Shown in pieces: positions 24,685 through 34,407 of a stretch of DNA of 64,000 nt (positions are counted from its first letter, which is position 1; the number at the start of each line of letters is the position of its first letter). Source of the stretch: Phyllobacteriaceae bacterium (lineage in GTDB: Bacteria > Pseudomonadota > Alphaproteobacteria > Rhizobiales > Rhizobiaceae); NCBI GenBank assembly GCA_016711085.1, contig JADJTR010000001.1, forward strand, positions 124,001 to 188,000, given 5' to 3'. Under the pieces are notes generated by a model, which saw only the letters and a program-made list of their open reading frames with translations, did no database searches and was not told where the DNA came from. Made by a program: the position numbers and the translations under genes.

Positions 24685-24966
24685 TCATCTCTCCTTCGTG
24701 GAAATCGACGCGTCAGTCATTGTCGCCGCGGCGATCGCCTCGGCTTCGGCTGCGAACATTTCGTCATAGAGTTCCCATGCGCGCAAGGCGTCGACCTTGG
24801 TCATCTTCTGGATCGCGCGGCCGGCATGGACCATGACATGGTCGCCGGGGCCGATCTCCTCATGCTGGACCAGGAACAGGCTTACGGTACGCTCCACGCC
24901 GCGCGCTTCGCATCGTGCAGAAAAGCGCTCGCGCTCCAAGACGCGCATAGGCACGGCCAGACACAT
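24685..24966 (-). CDS. hupF: HypC/HupF family hydrogenase chaperone (second copy)
   Basis: 93-aa paralogue of HypC. The start MCLAVPMRVLE (24966) keeps the essential Cys2, and GDHVMVHAGRAIQKM is the second conserved motif. It is first in the minus-strand maturation cluster, apart from hypABCDE, as expected for HupF, a HypC paralogue that stabilises the large subunit against oxygen in Rhizobium. Differences from the other copy (for example the longer Ala-rich C-terminal helix) also match HupF. The divergent promoter region lies directly upstream. Confidence 0.85.
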   Translation of the reverse strand: MCLAVPMRVLERERFSARCEARGVERTVSLFLVQHEEIGPGDHVMVHAGRAIQKMTKVDALRAWELYDEMFAAEAEAIAAATMTDASISTKER

Positions 24967-24995
24967 ACAGCGGCTCCGTTTCGGGGAATAGATAA

Positions 24996-25012
24996 GGTGC
25001 AAATTTAGCACC
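24996..25012. promoter_or_regulatory. Inverted repeat in the divergent hydrogenase promoter region
   Basis: GGTGC-AAATTTA-GCACC is a perfect 5-bp inverted repeat around an AT-rich centre, 30 nt upstream of hupF. It could be an operator or a -10 region for the minus-strand maturation genes. No regulator can be named. Confidence 0.4.
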
Positions 25013-25016
25013 AGGA

Positions 25017-25030
25017 TTGACCTAGGTCAG
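25017..25030. promoter_or_regulatory. FNR/FixK-like binding site for the hydrogenase operons
   Basis: TTGACCTAGGTCAG contains the perfect 12-bp palindrome TGACCTAGGTCA and matches the FNR/FixK consensus TTGAY-N4-RTCAA except at its last base. It is 58 nt upstream of the protease gene start, with a TATGGATAAG sequence at 25046-25055 that could serve as -10 for a class II activated promoter. Oxygen-limited induction of the plus-strand hydrogenase operon, and perhaps of the divergent maturation cluster, is inferred. Confidence 0.6.
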
Positions 25031-25087
25031 GTTCGCGAAAATTCGTATGGATAAGTTCACGAGTGAATTCGCAGCCGGGGTATCGGA

Positions 25088-25582
25088 ATGCGCGATTTTG
25101 CCAATGAACCGCTTGTCCTGGGTATCGGCAACTCCCTGTTGAGCGACGATGGCGTTGGCATCCATGTCGTTAACGCCTTGGAAGCGATGCGAAGCGACGG
25201 CGCCGAATTGCGGCCCTTCGCCACACGCGACGGCGGCACCATCGGTCTGGCGCTGCTTTCCGAAATCGCGGGCCGCGACGACCTGATTGTCGTCGACGCC
25301 ATGGAACTGCACGCTGCTCCCGGAACCGTTCGCGTCTTCCGCGACGCCGACATGAACCGGCAATTGTCCGGCGTGAAAAAATCAGCGCATGAAGTGGCGC
25401 TCGCCGATCTGATCCAGGCGTCCGAACTCGCCGGCTTCGCGCCGAAGCGCCGCGCCCTCGTCGCCGTGCAGCCGGAAATCACCACTTGGGGCCTTACGCC
25501 GACTCCGGCCGTGCAAGAGGCGGTGGATACGGCCCGCGACGAAATTCTGTCGATCCTGGCGGAGTGGTCCAATGGAAACTGA
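25088..25582 (+). CDS. Hydrogenase maturation protease (HyaD/HybD/HynD family, M52)
   Basis: 164-aa endopeptidase that removes the C-terminal tail of the large subunit after nickel insertion. Conserved nickel-sensing residues are in LGIGNSLLSDDGVGIHVV (acidic residue), LIVVDAMEL (Asp) and KKSAHEVALAD (His). Its substrate is very likely the large subunit at 29047-30793, which keeps a 15-residue tail after DPCIACAVH. It leads the plus-strand operon and overlaps the next gene by 11 nt. Confidence 0.93.
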   Translation: MRDFANEPLVLGIGNSLLSDDGVGIHVVNALEAMRSDGAELRPFATRDGGTIGLALLSEIAGRDDLIVVDAMELHAAPGTVRVFRDADMNRQLSGVKKSAHEVALADLIQASELAGFAPKRRALVAVQPEITTWGLTPTPAVQEAVDTARDEILSILAEWSNGN

Positions 25583-25997
25583 CGGGCAGGCCACCGCCCC
25601 GGGCAGTGCGCTGGCGCTCATCCTCGTCCGCGAGATCGGGCAGGCGTTGGCGGCCTTCGCCGAAAGCGGAGAGCCCGCGGCGATCGACCTGCGCGGCCTG
25701 CCGATGAGCGATGCGGATCGCGAGGAACTCCTCGCGTGGCTCGGCGACGGCGAAATCGCCGCGACGCTTGCCGTCGCCGGACGCAGCGAGATCCGCGAAA
25801 CCCGGTTTACCGGCGTGTGGTGGGTCCGCCACTTCGGGACCGACGACCGCATCGCCGCCGAGCGCATCGAAATCGCCTCCGTTCCGGATATCCTCATTGC
25901 CGATATGGCCGACGTGACCGCGGCGGCGGCGCGCTTCGACGATGAACTGGCCGAATTGTCCATCCCGCCCTCCATGGAGGAAGCCGAGCATGTCTGA
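25572..25997 (+). CDS. HupH C-terminal-domain hydrogenase accessory protein
   Basis: 141-aa protein matching only the C-terminal domain of HupH/HyaF (full-length proteins are about 280 aa). Markers are IRETRFTGVWWVRHF (about residues 74-88) and ASVPDILIADMADVTAAAAR. The family takes part in maturation of hydrogenase small subunits. It lies between the protease gene (11-nt overlap) and the small-subunit gene (8-nt overlap), so a role specific to this hydrogenase is likely. It is intact, in contrast to the decayed HupH sequence on the other strand at 23790-24113. Confidence 0.75.
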   Translation: METDGQATAPGSALALILVREIGQALAAFAESGEPAAIDLRGLPMSDADREELLAWLGDGEIAATLAVAGRSEIRETRFTGVWWVRHFGTDDRIAAERIEIASVPDILIADMADVTAAAARFDDELAELSIPPSMEEAEHV

Positions 25998-27066
25998 TCG
26001 TCAAACCGTGGGCGACATTCTCGCCCAGCGCGGCGTGTCGCGCCGGGCTATCCTGAAATACGCGGCCTGGCTCGCCAGCGCCATGGCGCTGCCGCCCTCG
26101 GCCTCGAAGGCCATCGCGCAGTCGCTCGCGGCGGCGCGCCGGCAATCGGTGGTCTGGCTGTCGTTCCAGGAATGCACCGGTTGCACCGAGTCGCTGACCC
26201 GCTCCTTCAGCCCGTCCCTTGAAGAGATGATCTTCAATCTCATCTCGCTCGATTACCACGAGACCCTGATGGCGGTGTCCGGCCACGCGGCCGAGGAAGC
26301 CCGCCTGAAGGCCATGGAGGAGAACAAGGGCAAATATGTCGTCGTCGTCGACGGCTCGGTGCCCCTTAAAGACGACGGCGTCTATTCCGCCAACGCCGGC
26401 AAGACCAATCTGCAGACGCTGCAGGAAACGGCCAAGGACGCGCTCGCCATCATCTCGGTCGGCACTTGCGCCGCCTACGGCGGCATTCCGGGCGCCCGGC
26501 CCAATCCGACTGGCGCGGTGTCGGTTGGCGAAATCATCAAGGACAAGCCGGTCATCAATATCCCCGGCTGCCCGCCGATTGCCGAGGCCATCGCCGGAAC
26601 GGTCGCCTATCTCGTCACCTTCGGCAAAGTGCCCGACCTCGATCATCTGGGTCGCCCGAAGGCGTTCTTCGGCGACACCATTCACGACCGCTGCTATCGC
26701 CGGCCGTTCTACGACAAGGGCCTGTTCGCCAAGAGTTTCGACGACGAAGGCGCGCGCAACGGCTGGTGCCTCTATGAAGTCGGCTGCAAGGGCCCGGTCA
26801 CCTACAATGCCTGCGCCACGCTGAAATGGAACGGCGGCGTCTCGTTCCCGATCCAGTCGGGCCACGGCTGCATCGGCTGCTCCGAGCCGCACTTCTGGGA
26901 CAAGGGCAGCTTCTACCAGCCGCTGTCGACCGCGATGCCGGGCATGGGCGCGGGCATCGCCGCCGGGGCCGCCGCCGGCGTCGCGCTCGGCGCGGGAGCC
27001 GCCTGGCTCGCCCGTCGCCGTCAGGTCGCCTATTCGCAACAAACCAGCAAGAAGGAAGGGGCCTGA
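25990..27066 (+). CDS. [NiFe] hydrogenase small subunit, Isp type (HynS/HydA)
   Basis: 358-aa electron-transfer subunit with three iron-sulfur clusters, exported by Tat with the large subunit. The Tat motif SRRAILK is at residues 17-23. Cluster ligands are visible: ECTGCTES (Cys62, Cys65), SVGTCAAYGG, INIPGCPP, IHDRC, CLYEVGCKGPVTYNAC and GHGCIGCSEPHFW. Residue 64 is Gly, whereas oxygen-tolerant group 1d enzymes have Cys, so the proximal cluster is the standard 4Cys[4Fe-4S] type. A C-terminal Gly/Ala-rich helix (MGAGIAAGAAAGVALGAGAA) followed by RRR anchors it in the membrane. Confidence 0.95.
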   Translation: MSDRQTVGDILAQRGVSRRAILKYAAWLASAMALPPSASKAIAQSLAAARRQSVVWLSFQECTGCTESLTRSFSPSLEEMIFNLISLDYHETLMAVSGHAAEEARLKAMEENKGKYVVVVDGSVPLKDDGVYSANAGKTNLQTLQETAKDALAIISVGTCAAYGGIPGARPNPTGAVSVGEIIKDKPVINIPGCPPIAEAIAGTVAYLVTFGKVPDLDHLGRPKAFFGDTIHDRCYRRPFYDKGLFAKSFDDEGARNGWCLYEVGCKGPVTYNACATLKWNGGVSFPIQSGHGCIGCSEPHFWDKGSFYQPLSTAMPGMGAGIAAGAAAGVALGAGAAWLARRRQVAYSQQTSKKEGA

Positions 27067-27069
27067 GCT

Positions 27070-27729
27070 ATGGACCTTCTCGATTTCGCACGTGGGCCGG
27101 CGCTATATTTCGCGCTTGCCGTTTTCGCCCTCGGCACGCTGTGGCGGCTGCTCGGCATCCTGCTCCTGCCTTGGGGGCTGATCCGGTCGCCGGCGCGTGA
27201 GGGCTCGCCTTCGCCGTTCTCGTCCGCGCTCAAGGGCATTGTCGTCAAGCTCTGGCCGCACAAGGAGTTCATGGCCGGCGGCTTCTTCACTTTCATCAAC
27301 GGCTATATCTTCCACCTCGGCCTGGCGATTGTCGTGTTCCTGTTCGTGCCGCACATCCTGTTCATCAAGAACCTGTTCGGCATCTCCTGGCCCGGCCTGC
27401 CGTCGAACGTGATCTACGCCGTCGGCGTCATCACGGCGGTGTCCCTTATCGCCGCGATCGCCAACCGCATGACCAGCCCGGTGCTGAGACTGATTTCGCG
27501 TGTTGACGATTACATCAGCTGGGTGATGACCTTCCTGCCGGTGTTGACCGGCCTGCTCGCGGTCAGCCATCTGGGCGCGCGCTATGAGACATTGATTGCC
27601 TTGCACATCCTGTCCGTCGCCGCGTTCTTCGTCTGGTTCCCGTTCGGGAAGCTGATGCACGCATTCCTCTTCGTCTTCTCCCGCGCCATGACTGGCGTGC
27701 GTTTCGGCCACAGGGGGGCTCAGCTATGA
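27070..27729 (+). CDS. Isp1: membrane b-type cytochrome-like subunit of the hydrogenase
   Basis: 219-aa integral membrane protein resembling the NarI/DsrM family. About five helices are visible, with histidines in pairs of helices suited to haem b (GYIFHLGLAIVVF, FVPHILF, LIALHILSVAAFF, PFGKLMHAFLFV). In Isp-type hydrogenases (Thiocapsa, Aquifex, Allochromatium) isp1 and isp2 lie between the two hydrogenase subunit genes, exactly as here. It is predicted to carry electrons between the periplasmic small subunit and the quinone pool or Isp2. It overlaps isp2 by 4 nt. Confidence 0.88.
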   Translation: MDLLDFARGPALYFALAVFALGTLWRLLGILLLPWGLIRSPAREGSPSPFSSALKGIVVKLWPHKEFMAGGFFTFINGYIFHLGLAIVVFLFVPHILFIKNLFGISWPGLPSNVIYAVGVITAVSLIAAIANRMTSPVLRLISRVDDYISWVMTFLPVLTGLLAVSHLGARYETLIALHILSVAAFFVWFPFGKLMHAFLFVFSRAMTGVRFGHRGAQL

Positions 27730-29033
27730 CCGCCAAGACCACGACCGCCGGCGTCGCCTACGACGTCCATGGCGACATGAGCGAAACCGACCGCCGCGAC
27801 GCGGCGATGAAAGGCTTCGTCCGCGAATTCGGCGCCATCGCCGCCGCCCACATGGAATCCTGCGTGCGTTGCGGCATGTGCGCCAACGCCTGCCACTTCT
27901 ATGTCGCGACCGGTGAGCCGGCCTACACGCCGATCAACAAATTGCGCCCGTTCGAGCAGGCCTATCATCGTCATGCCGGCCCCTTCGCGCCGATCTACCG
28001 CATGCTCGGCATCGTCCCGAGCGTGACGGTGGAAAAGCTGGAGGAATGGCAGCGCCTGATCTTCGACGCCTGCACGCTGTGCGGCCGCTGCACGCTCGCC
28101 TGCCCGATGGGCATCGACATCGCCGAGCTCATCAAGGAAGCCCGTCACGGCATGTACAAGGCCGGCCTCATTCCCGAGCGCCTGCAACTCATGGACCGCA
28201 CAACGAAAGCCTGGGGCAGCCCGGCGACTCCGGCAGAGGATTTCGCTGATATCATCAACGAGGCCGGGGAGGAGTTCGGCGTCACGATGAACGTCGATCT
28301 GCCGAAGGCCGATTACCTGGTCACGGTGGCGCCAGCCGAACTTTCCGAGCACACCAAGGCGCTCGCCGACGTCGCCAAGATCATGAACCGGATGGGTCTG
28401 TCCTGGACATACCATTCGGAAGGTTTCGAAGCGTCGAATATCGGCTACCTCAACGGCGATACCGAACTTCAGGAAAAGATGACGCGTCGCATCATCGACA
28501 CCGCCATCAAGATCGGCGCCAAGACGCTGGTCCTGCCCGAATGCGGCCACGCCTATGGCGCGGCGCGCTGGGAGGCGGCGCGCTGGTATGGCGGCGACAT
28601 TCCCGTGCGCGTCATCCACATGACCGAGTTCCTCCAGGAAGCGGTCAACAGCGGCAAGATCAAGCTGAACAAGATCGACGCGACGGCGTCGTTCCACGAT
28701 CCATGCCAGCTCGTGCGCCGGGGCGGCGTCACCAAGGCGCCGCGCGACGTGCTCGGCAAGCTCGGCGTCACGGTCAAGGAACTACAAAACCACGGTTCGC
28801 TCGGCGTGTGCTGCGGCGGCGGCGGCGGCGTGGTGTCCAATGTGCGCGCCGACCCGATCCGCTTCAAGGCGTTCGAGTTGAAGCGCAGGGAAGTCGAGGA
28901 CGCCGGTGCGGATCGCTTCGTCACGGCCTGCGGCCAGTGCCGCATCACCCTGACGCTCGGCGCCAAGCACTTCAACTGGAACAAGAAGGTCGAGAGCCTG
29001 CTCGAGCTCGTGGCCGACAACCTGGCCGACTGA
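27726..29033 (+). CDS. Isp2: HdrD/DsrK-like iron-sulfur subunit of the hydrogenase
   Basis: 435-aa cytoplasmic-side iron-sulfur protein. Two [4Fe-4S] ferredoxin motifs are present (CVRCGMCANACHFY, residues about 45-58; CTLCGRCTLACPMGI). The C-terminal half has a complete CCG domain (HDPCQLVRR, GVCCGGGGGVVSN, TACGQCRITL), the site that binds an unusual [4Fe-4S] centre in heterodisulfide reductase and DsrK, and an incomplete one before it (LPECGHAYG). In Isp hydrogenases it links hydrogen oxidation to a thiol/disulfide or sulfur-related carrier or to the quinone pool. The actual acceptor is not known for this organism. Confidence 0.9.
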   Translation: MTAKTTTAGVAYDVHGDMSETDRRDAAMKGFVREFGAIAAAHMESCVRCGMCANACHFYVATGEPAYTPINKLRPFEQAYHRHAGPFAPIYRMLGIVPSVTVEKLEEWQRLIFDACTLCGRCTLACPMGIDIAELIKEARHGMYKAGLIPERLQLMDRTTKAWGSPATPAEDFADIINEAGEEFGVTMNVDLPKADYLVTVAPAELSEHTKALADVAKIMNRMGLSWTYHSEGFEASNIGYLNGDTELQEKMTRRIIDTAIKIGAKTLVLPECGHAYGAARWEAARWYGGDIPVRVIHMTEFLQEAVNSGKIKLNKIDATASFHDPCQLVRRGGVTKAPRDVLGKLGVTVKELQNHGSLGVCCGGGGGVVSNVRADPIRFKAFELKRREVEDAGADRFVTACGQCRITLTLGAKHFNWNKKVESLLELVADNLAD

Positions 29034-29046
29034 CAGGAGAAAGACC

Positions 29047-30793
<1,747 letters not shown>

Positions 30794-30820
30794 GGCTCGC
30801 CTGCTTCGGGGGGAAGCGAA

Positions 30821-30849
30821 ACGACCGGCTCATGGGCCGGTCGTTTTTT
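30821..30849 (+). terminator. Rho-independent terminator of the hydrogenase operon
   Basis: Stem ACGACCGGC / GCCGGTCGT (9 bp, loop TCATGG) is followed by TTTTTT. It closes the plus-strand hydrogenase operon and lies between converging genes. Confidence 0.9.
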
Positions 30850-30867
30850 CCGTATCTGGATTCAGTG

Positions 30868-31673
30868 TCAGCCGCCGGATTTCTTCTTGTCGGCGAGCTG
30901 GTTCCATGAATTTTGCTGCGCCAGCATCTGGCGTAGATAGGCGACATTGGCTTCGGCCTGTCCCTGTGAAAGTTCGCCTCGTGCAATCGCCTCGGCCTCG
31001 TCGAAGCGGCCCTGGAGGCCAACGGCGAGCGCAGGTTCTGGCGCACACGACTGTCGGCGCCCTGCGACTGGCTGGCGCGGCGCAGATAGTCCTCCGCCGT
31101 CGGCAGGTCGCCGGAAAGGAGGTGGCTCATGCCCAGATTGGACAGGACGGAAGCTTCGCCCGGGCGCATGTCCAGCGCTTTTTGGTAAAGGGCGCGCGCT
31201 TCAGCCGTTTGGCCGATCTGGTCGAGAATCGCGCCTTCCGCCGACAGCAATTTCCAGTCGGGGTATTCCGGCGTCTGGGCCCGCCGAACGGCGTCGAGCG
31301 CTGCCTCGAACTCACCGGCCGCCGCCAGCGCCTTGCCATAGGCGGCGAGCACCTTGCGGTCCTTCGGATGGCCGATGGCGGTCTTGCGCATCACGGCAAG
31401 CGCCTGTTCGTCGCGGCCCGACATTCGCAAAGCGTCGGCATAGGCCAGCGCCGAATCCTTGTCTGACGGATCTTTCGCGTAGCGCGCGCCCAAGCGCGAA
31501 ACCGCTCCGGCCATTTCCGATTCGTTCATCTGGTCGAGCGGTTTGCCTCGGTTGACCGAGCCGGTCGTCATGCCGCGCGAGGCGCAGCCGGAAAGCGCCA
31601 GCGCCACCGCGAACGCCACGCTTGCGCCACGCAACATCGAAACGCGGCGAGAAATCGTTCCGGCAACCGTCAT
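30868..31673 (-). CDS. TPR-repeat lipoprotein (TadD-like), probable frameshift at about 31032
   Basis: About 268-aa predicted outer-membrane or periplasmic lipoprotein. The signal ends in a lipobox (LALSGC, about residues 26-31). Tetratricopeptide repeats follow (AYADALRMSGRDEQALAVM, KALAAAGEFEAALDAVRRA, YQKALDMRPGEASVLSNLGM). The plain frame runs on to 30780 with unrelated basic sequence, but adding one C near 31032 gives QNLALAVGLQGRFDEAEAIA and LRQMLAQQNSW, then a stop at 30868-30870. This matches TadD-type pilus assembly TPR proteins of Hyphomicrobiales. No other Tad genes are in the window. Confidence 0.78.
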
Positions 31674-31738
31674 CGCGTCAATCCCCTGTCGATCGGCGGC
31701 TGTATTCAGCCTGGCATTCTTCCGTCAGAAATATTCTG

Positions 31739-31759
31739 TTAACCCTAATGGTTCGTTAA
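31739..31759. promoter_or_regulatory. TTAACC-N5-GGTT partial palindrome between divergent genes
   Basis: TTAACC-CTAAT-GGTT followed by CG and TTAA lies midway between the TPR lipoprotein and the aminopeptidase genes. TTAACC elements occur in alphaproteobacterial promoters, including CtrA sites (TTAA-N7-TTAA), but the spacing here does not fit CtrA. Regulator unknown. Confidence 0.25.
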
Positions 31760-31787
31760 TTCGCTCGTCCCGCGGAGCCCCTGCATC

Positions 31788-33146
31788 ATGCCTGTCCGAT
31801 TTGTAACCGGCCCACTCGCCGACGCCTTGCCCGTCCATTTTCGCGGCCCCGCCGAGGCGCTGCCGACTGACGCTGCACCCTGGGCGGAAGCCGTTGGTTT
31901 CACGCCCGATGCCGGCAAGGTCCTCGTCTATCCGGGAAAGGATGGACGCCCGGCCGGCGCCGTGCTTGGCCTCGGCGCCGAACGCTCCGGTCATGCGCCA
32001 CTGCTGTCCGGTGCGCTGGCCAAAGCGCTGCCGGCGGGCCGCTGGCGCTTCGCCGAAGGCGGATCGCGATTGGCAGCGCTCGGTCTGGCGCTCGGCGCCT
32101 ATGCCTTTGCGCGCTACAGCAAAAAGCCCGGCCGCGATCTGGACTTCGTCCTGCCCGAGGGCGTCGACGGTGTTGCGCTGGACCGTGAAGTGCGGGCGCA
32201 CAGCCTGGTCCGCGATCTCGTCAATACGCCAACCAACGACATGGGTCCCCATGCGCTCGAAGCCGAGGCGCGCGCGATCGCCGACGCTCACGGCGCGGCG
32301 CTCTCGGTAACGCGGGGCGACGATCTTCTCGCCGCCAATTTGCCGATGATCCACGCCGTCGGCCGCGCCGGTGGCGAAGCGCCGCGCCTCATCGATATTA
32401 TCTGGGGCGACCCGGCTGCGCCCAAAGTCACGCTGGTCGGCAAGGGTGTCTGCTTCGATACAGGCGGTCTCGACATCAAGCCATCTTCCGGCATGTTGCT
32501 GATGAAGAAGGACATGGGCGGTGCGGCCCATGTTCTCGCCATCGCCTCCCTGGTCATGGGCGCAAAACTGCCGATCCGCTTGCGTGTCCTCATTCCGGCG
32601 GTGGAAAATTCAATTTCGGCGACAGCGTTCCGGCCGGGCGATGTGTTGAAAAGCCGCCGGGGCCTGACCGTCGAAATCGGCAACACCGATGCGGAAGGCC
32701 GCCTAATCCTCGCCGATGCGCTCGATCTCGCCGACGAGGAATCGCCTGACCTGCTCATCGACATGGCGACGTTGACCGGCGCAGCCCGCGTCGCGCTCGG
32801 ACCCGACCTGCCGCCCTACTACACCGACGATGATACACTTGCCGCTGCGCTGTCGGCGGCGGCGGCGACGGAAGCCGATCCGTTGTGGCGCCTTCCTCTC
32901 TGGCCTGCTTATGAATCGAAGTTTCCGTCGAAAATCGCCGACATCAACAACGTCAACACCGACGGTTTCGCCGGTTCGATCATCGCGGCCCTGTTCCTCA
33001 AGCGCTTTGTCGGCAGGGCCAGGACTTGGGCGCACTTCGACATTTTCGCCTGGAATCCGGCGGACCGGCCGCACGGACCGGCCGGCGGCGAGGCGCAAGG
33101 AATGCGCGCCATCACACGGGTGCTCGCGGATCGCTACCGACGTTGA
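31788..33146 (+). CDS. Leucyl aminopeptidase family protein (M17)
   Basis: 452-aa cytosolic metallopeptidase removing N-terminal residues from peptides. The PepA signature NTDAEGRLILADAL is exact (about residues 300-313), and VGKGVCFDTGGLDIKP and MKKDMGGAAHVLA hold the metal ligands and catalytic Lys. The N-terminal domain is shorter than in PepA (about 500 aa), as in PepB-like members. Divergent from the TPR lipoprotein gene and followed by the MarR and NlpC genes on the same strand, a conserved neighbourhood in this order. Confidence 0.93.
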   Translation: MPVRFVTGPLADALPVHFRGPAEALPTDAAPWAEAVGFTPDAGKVLVYPGKDGRPAGAVLGLGAERSGHAPLLSGALAKALPAGRWRFAEGGSRLAALGLALGAYAFARYSKKPGRDLDFVLPEGVDGVALDREVRAHSLVRDLVNTPTNDMGPHALEAEARAIADAHGAALSVTRGDDLLAANLPMIHAVGRAGGEAPRLIDIIWGDPAAPKVTLVGKGVCFDTGGLDIKPSSGMLLMKKDMGGAAHVLAIASLVMGAKLPIRLRVLIPAVENSISATAFRPGDVLKSRRGLTVEIGNTDAEGRLILADALDLADEESPDLLIDMATLTGAARVALGPDLPPYYTDDDTLAAALSAAAATEADPLWRLPLWPAYESKFPSKIADINNVNTDGFAGSIIAALFLKRFVGRARTWAHFDIFAWNPADRPHGPAGGEAQGMRAITRVLADRYRR

Positions 33147-33196
33147 CGAATACCGTCGCCGCATGATACGGTTCGGAACCGAAACGAGATTGCGCC

Positions 33197-33547
33197 ATGT
33201 CCGTCGCCCTGACGCCGAGCCAAGCCCTGCGCCTGTGGCAATCGGTTTCCGTCGCCGAAGCCGCTGGCGGCGAACCGGATTTGTCCTATCGGCAGGCGGC
33301 GATTCTGCTCACCGTCTATCTCGATCCGCCGCCCCATACCGTTCGCGGACTGGCGGCAAAGCTCAAGGTCACCAAACCGGTCATCACGCGGGCGCTCGAC
33401 ACCATGGGTTCGATGAAGCTCCTCTCGCGCCATCGCGATGAGGCGGACCGGCGCAACGTGCTCGTGCGCCGCACTGTGGAGGGCGCGCTGTTCGTCGAAC
33501 GCTTTGGCGACCGGGTCATCGCCAGGGCGGCGGAGTTGCGGGCATGA
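33197..33547 (+). CDS. MarR-family transcriptional regulator
   Basis: 116-aa winged-helix protein. The DNA-binding segment is at about residues 48-100: HTVRGLAAKLKVTKPVITRA (recognition helix) and SRHRDEADRRNVLVRRT (wing). It lacks the long N- and C-terminal dimerisation helices of full MarR proteins (about 140 aa), so it is a short variant. It overlaps the NlpC/P60 gene by 4 nt, so its target may include cell-wall functions; this is inference. Confidence 0.82.
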   Translation: MSVALTPSQALRLWQSVSVAEAAGGEPDLSYRQAAILLTVYLDPPPHTVRGLAAKLKVTKPVITRALDTMGSMKLLSRHRDEADRRNVLVRRTVEGALFVERFGDRVIARAAELRA

Positions 33548-34401
33548 GCGCGCTCGATCCGCGCCTCAACGCCTTCCGGCCGGATCTTGCTGATTTCCGG
33601 CTCGAAGGCCAGGTCGAAGCCGCGCACTACGTCGAGGCCAAGCGCGCCGAGGTCTCAGTCGCCGTTGTCGATGTTCGCCGCACGCCTGACGCGACGGCCC
33701 AACTCGATACGCAGTTCCTGCTTGGCGAAGCGGTGCGCGTTTTCGAATCGAAGAAAGGTTGGTCGTGGATCCAATCGGTTCGCGACTATTATGTCGGCTA
33801 TGTACGTGGCGCCGATCTCGGTCCGGGGCATCTGAAGCCGACTCACGAAATCGTCGCGCCGCGGACCTTCGCTTATGGCGAGCCCGATATGAAGACGCCG
33901 GTCCGGCGGGCCCTGTCGATGGGAAGCCGCTTTTCCGTCGCCGGCATGGCGGAAACCCGCGGCCTCGCCTATGTCATCACCGATGCTGGCGACGCGATCG
34001 TCGCCAAGCATGTCCGCAAGATCGAGCCGCACGCCGAAGACTTCGTCATCTGGGCGGAAAAGCTGATTGGCGCGCCCTATCTCTGGGGCGGCGCATCCGG
34101 TTTCGGCGTCGATTGTTCCGGGCTCGTCAGCCTGTCGATGCGCATGGCCGGCCGCGATGTGATGCGCGATACCGAGATACAAGAGACGTCCATCGGCGCG
34201 GCCATCGACCGCAAGCGCGACGGGTTGAAGCGCGGCGATCTGGTGTTCTGGAAAGGCCACGTCGCCATCGTTGTCGATGACGGACGCACCATCCTGCACG
34301 CCAACGGTCACACGATGGATGTGGCGCTTGAGCCATTGAACGCCGCCATCGAACGCATCGGCTATCTCTACGGTCTGCCGACAAGTTACCGGCGGCCGTA
34401 A
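33544..34401 (+). CDS. NlpC/P60 family C40 peptidase
   Basis: 285-aa predicted cell-wall peptidase. Two SH3-like regions (about residues 35-150; FESKKGWSWIQSVRDYYVGY) precede the NlpC/P60 catalytic domain (about 160-280). Catalytic residues are the Cys in GVDCSGLVSLSM and the His in GHVAIV, with HANGH as third polar site. No signal peptide is obvious, as is usual for the alphaproteobacterial members of this group. Overlaps marR by 4 nt. Confidence 0.88.
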   Translation: MSALDPRLNAFRPDLADFRLEGQVEAAHYVEAKRAEVSVAVVDVRRTPDATAQLDTQFLLGEAVRVFESKKGWSWIQSVRDYYVGYVRGADLGPGHLKPTHEIVAPRTFAYGEPDMKTPVRRALSMGSRFSVAGMAETRGLAYVITDAGDAIVAKHVRKIEPHAEDFVIWAEKLIGAPYLWGGASGFGVDCSGLVSLSMRMAGRDVMRDTEIQETSIGAAIDRKRDGLKRGDLVFWKGHVAIVVDDGRTILHANGHTMDVALEPLNAAIERIGYLYGLPTSYRRP

Positions 34402-34407
34402 ACGCCA

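Noticed and set aside
31739..31759. CtrA binding site
   Set aside because: TTAA elements are present but 13 nt apart rather than 7, so it is listed only as an unassigned motif.
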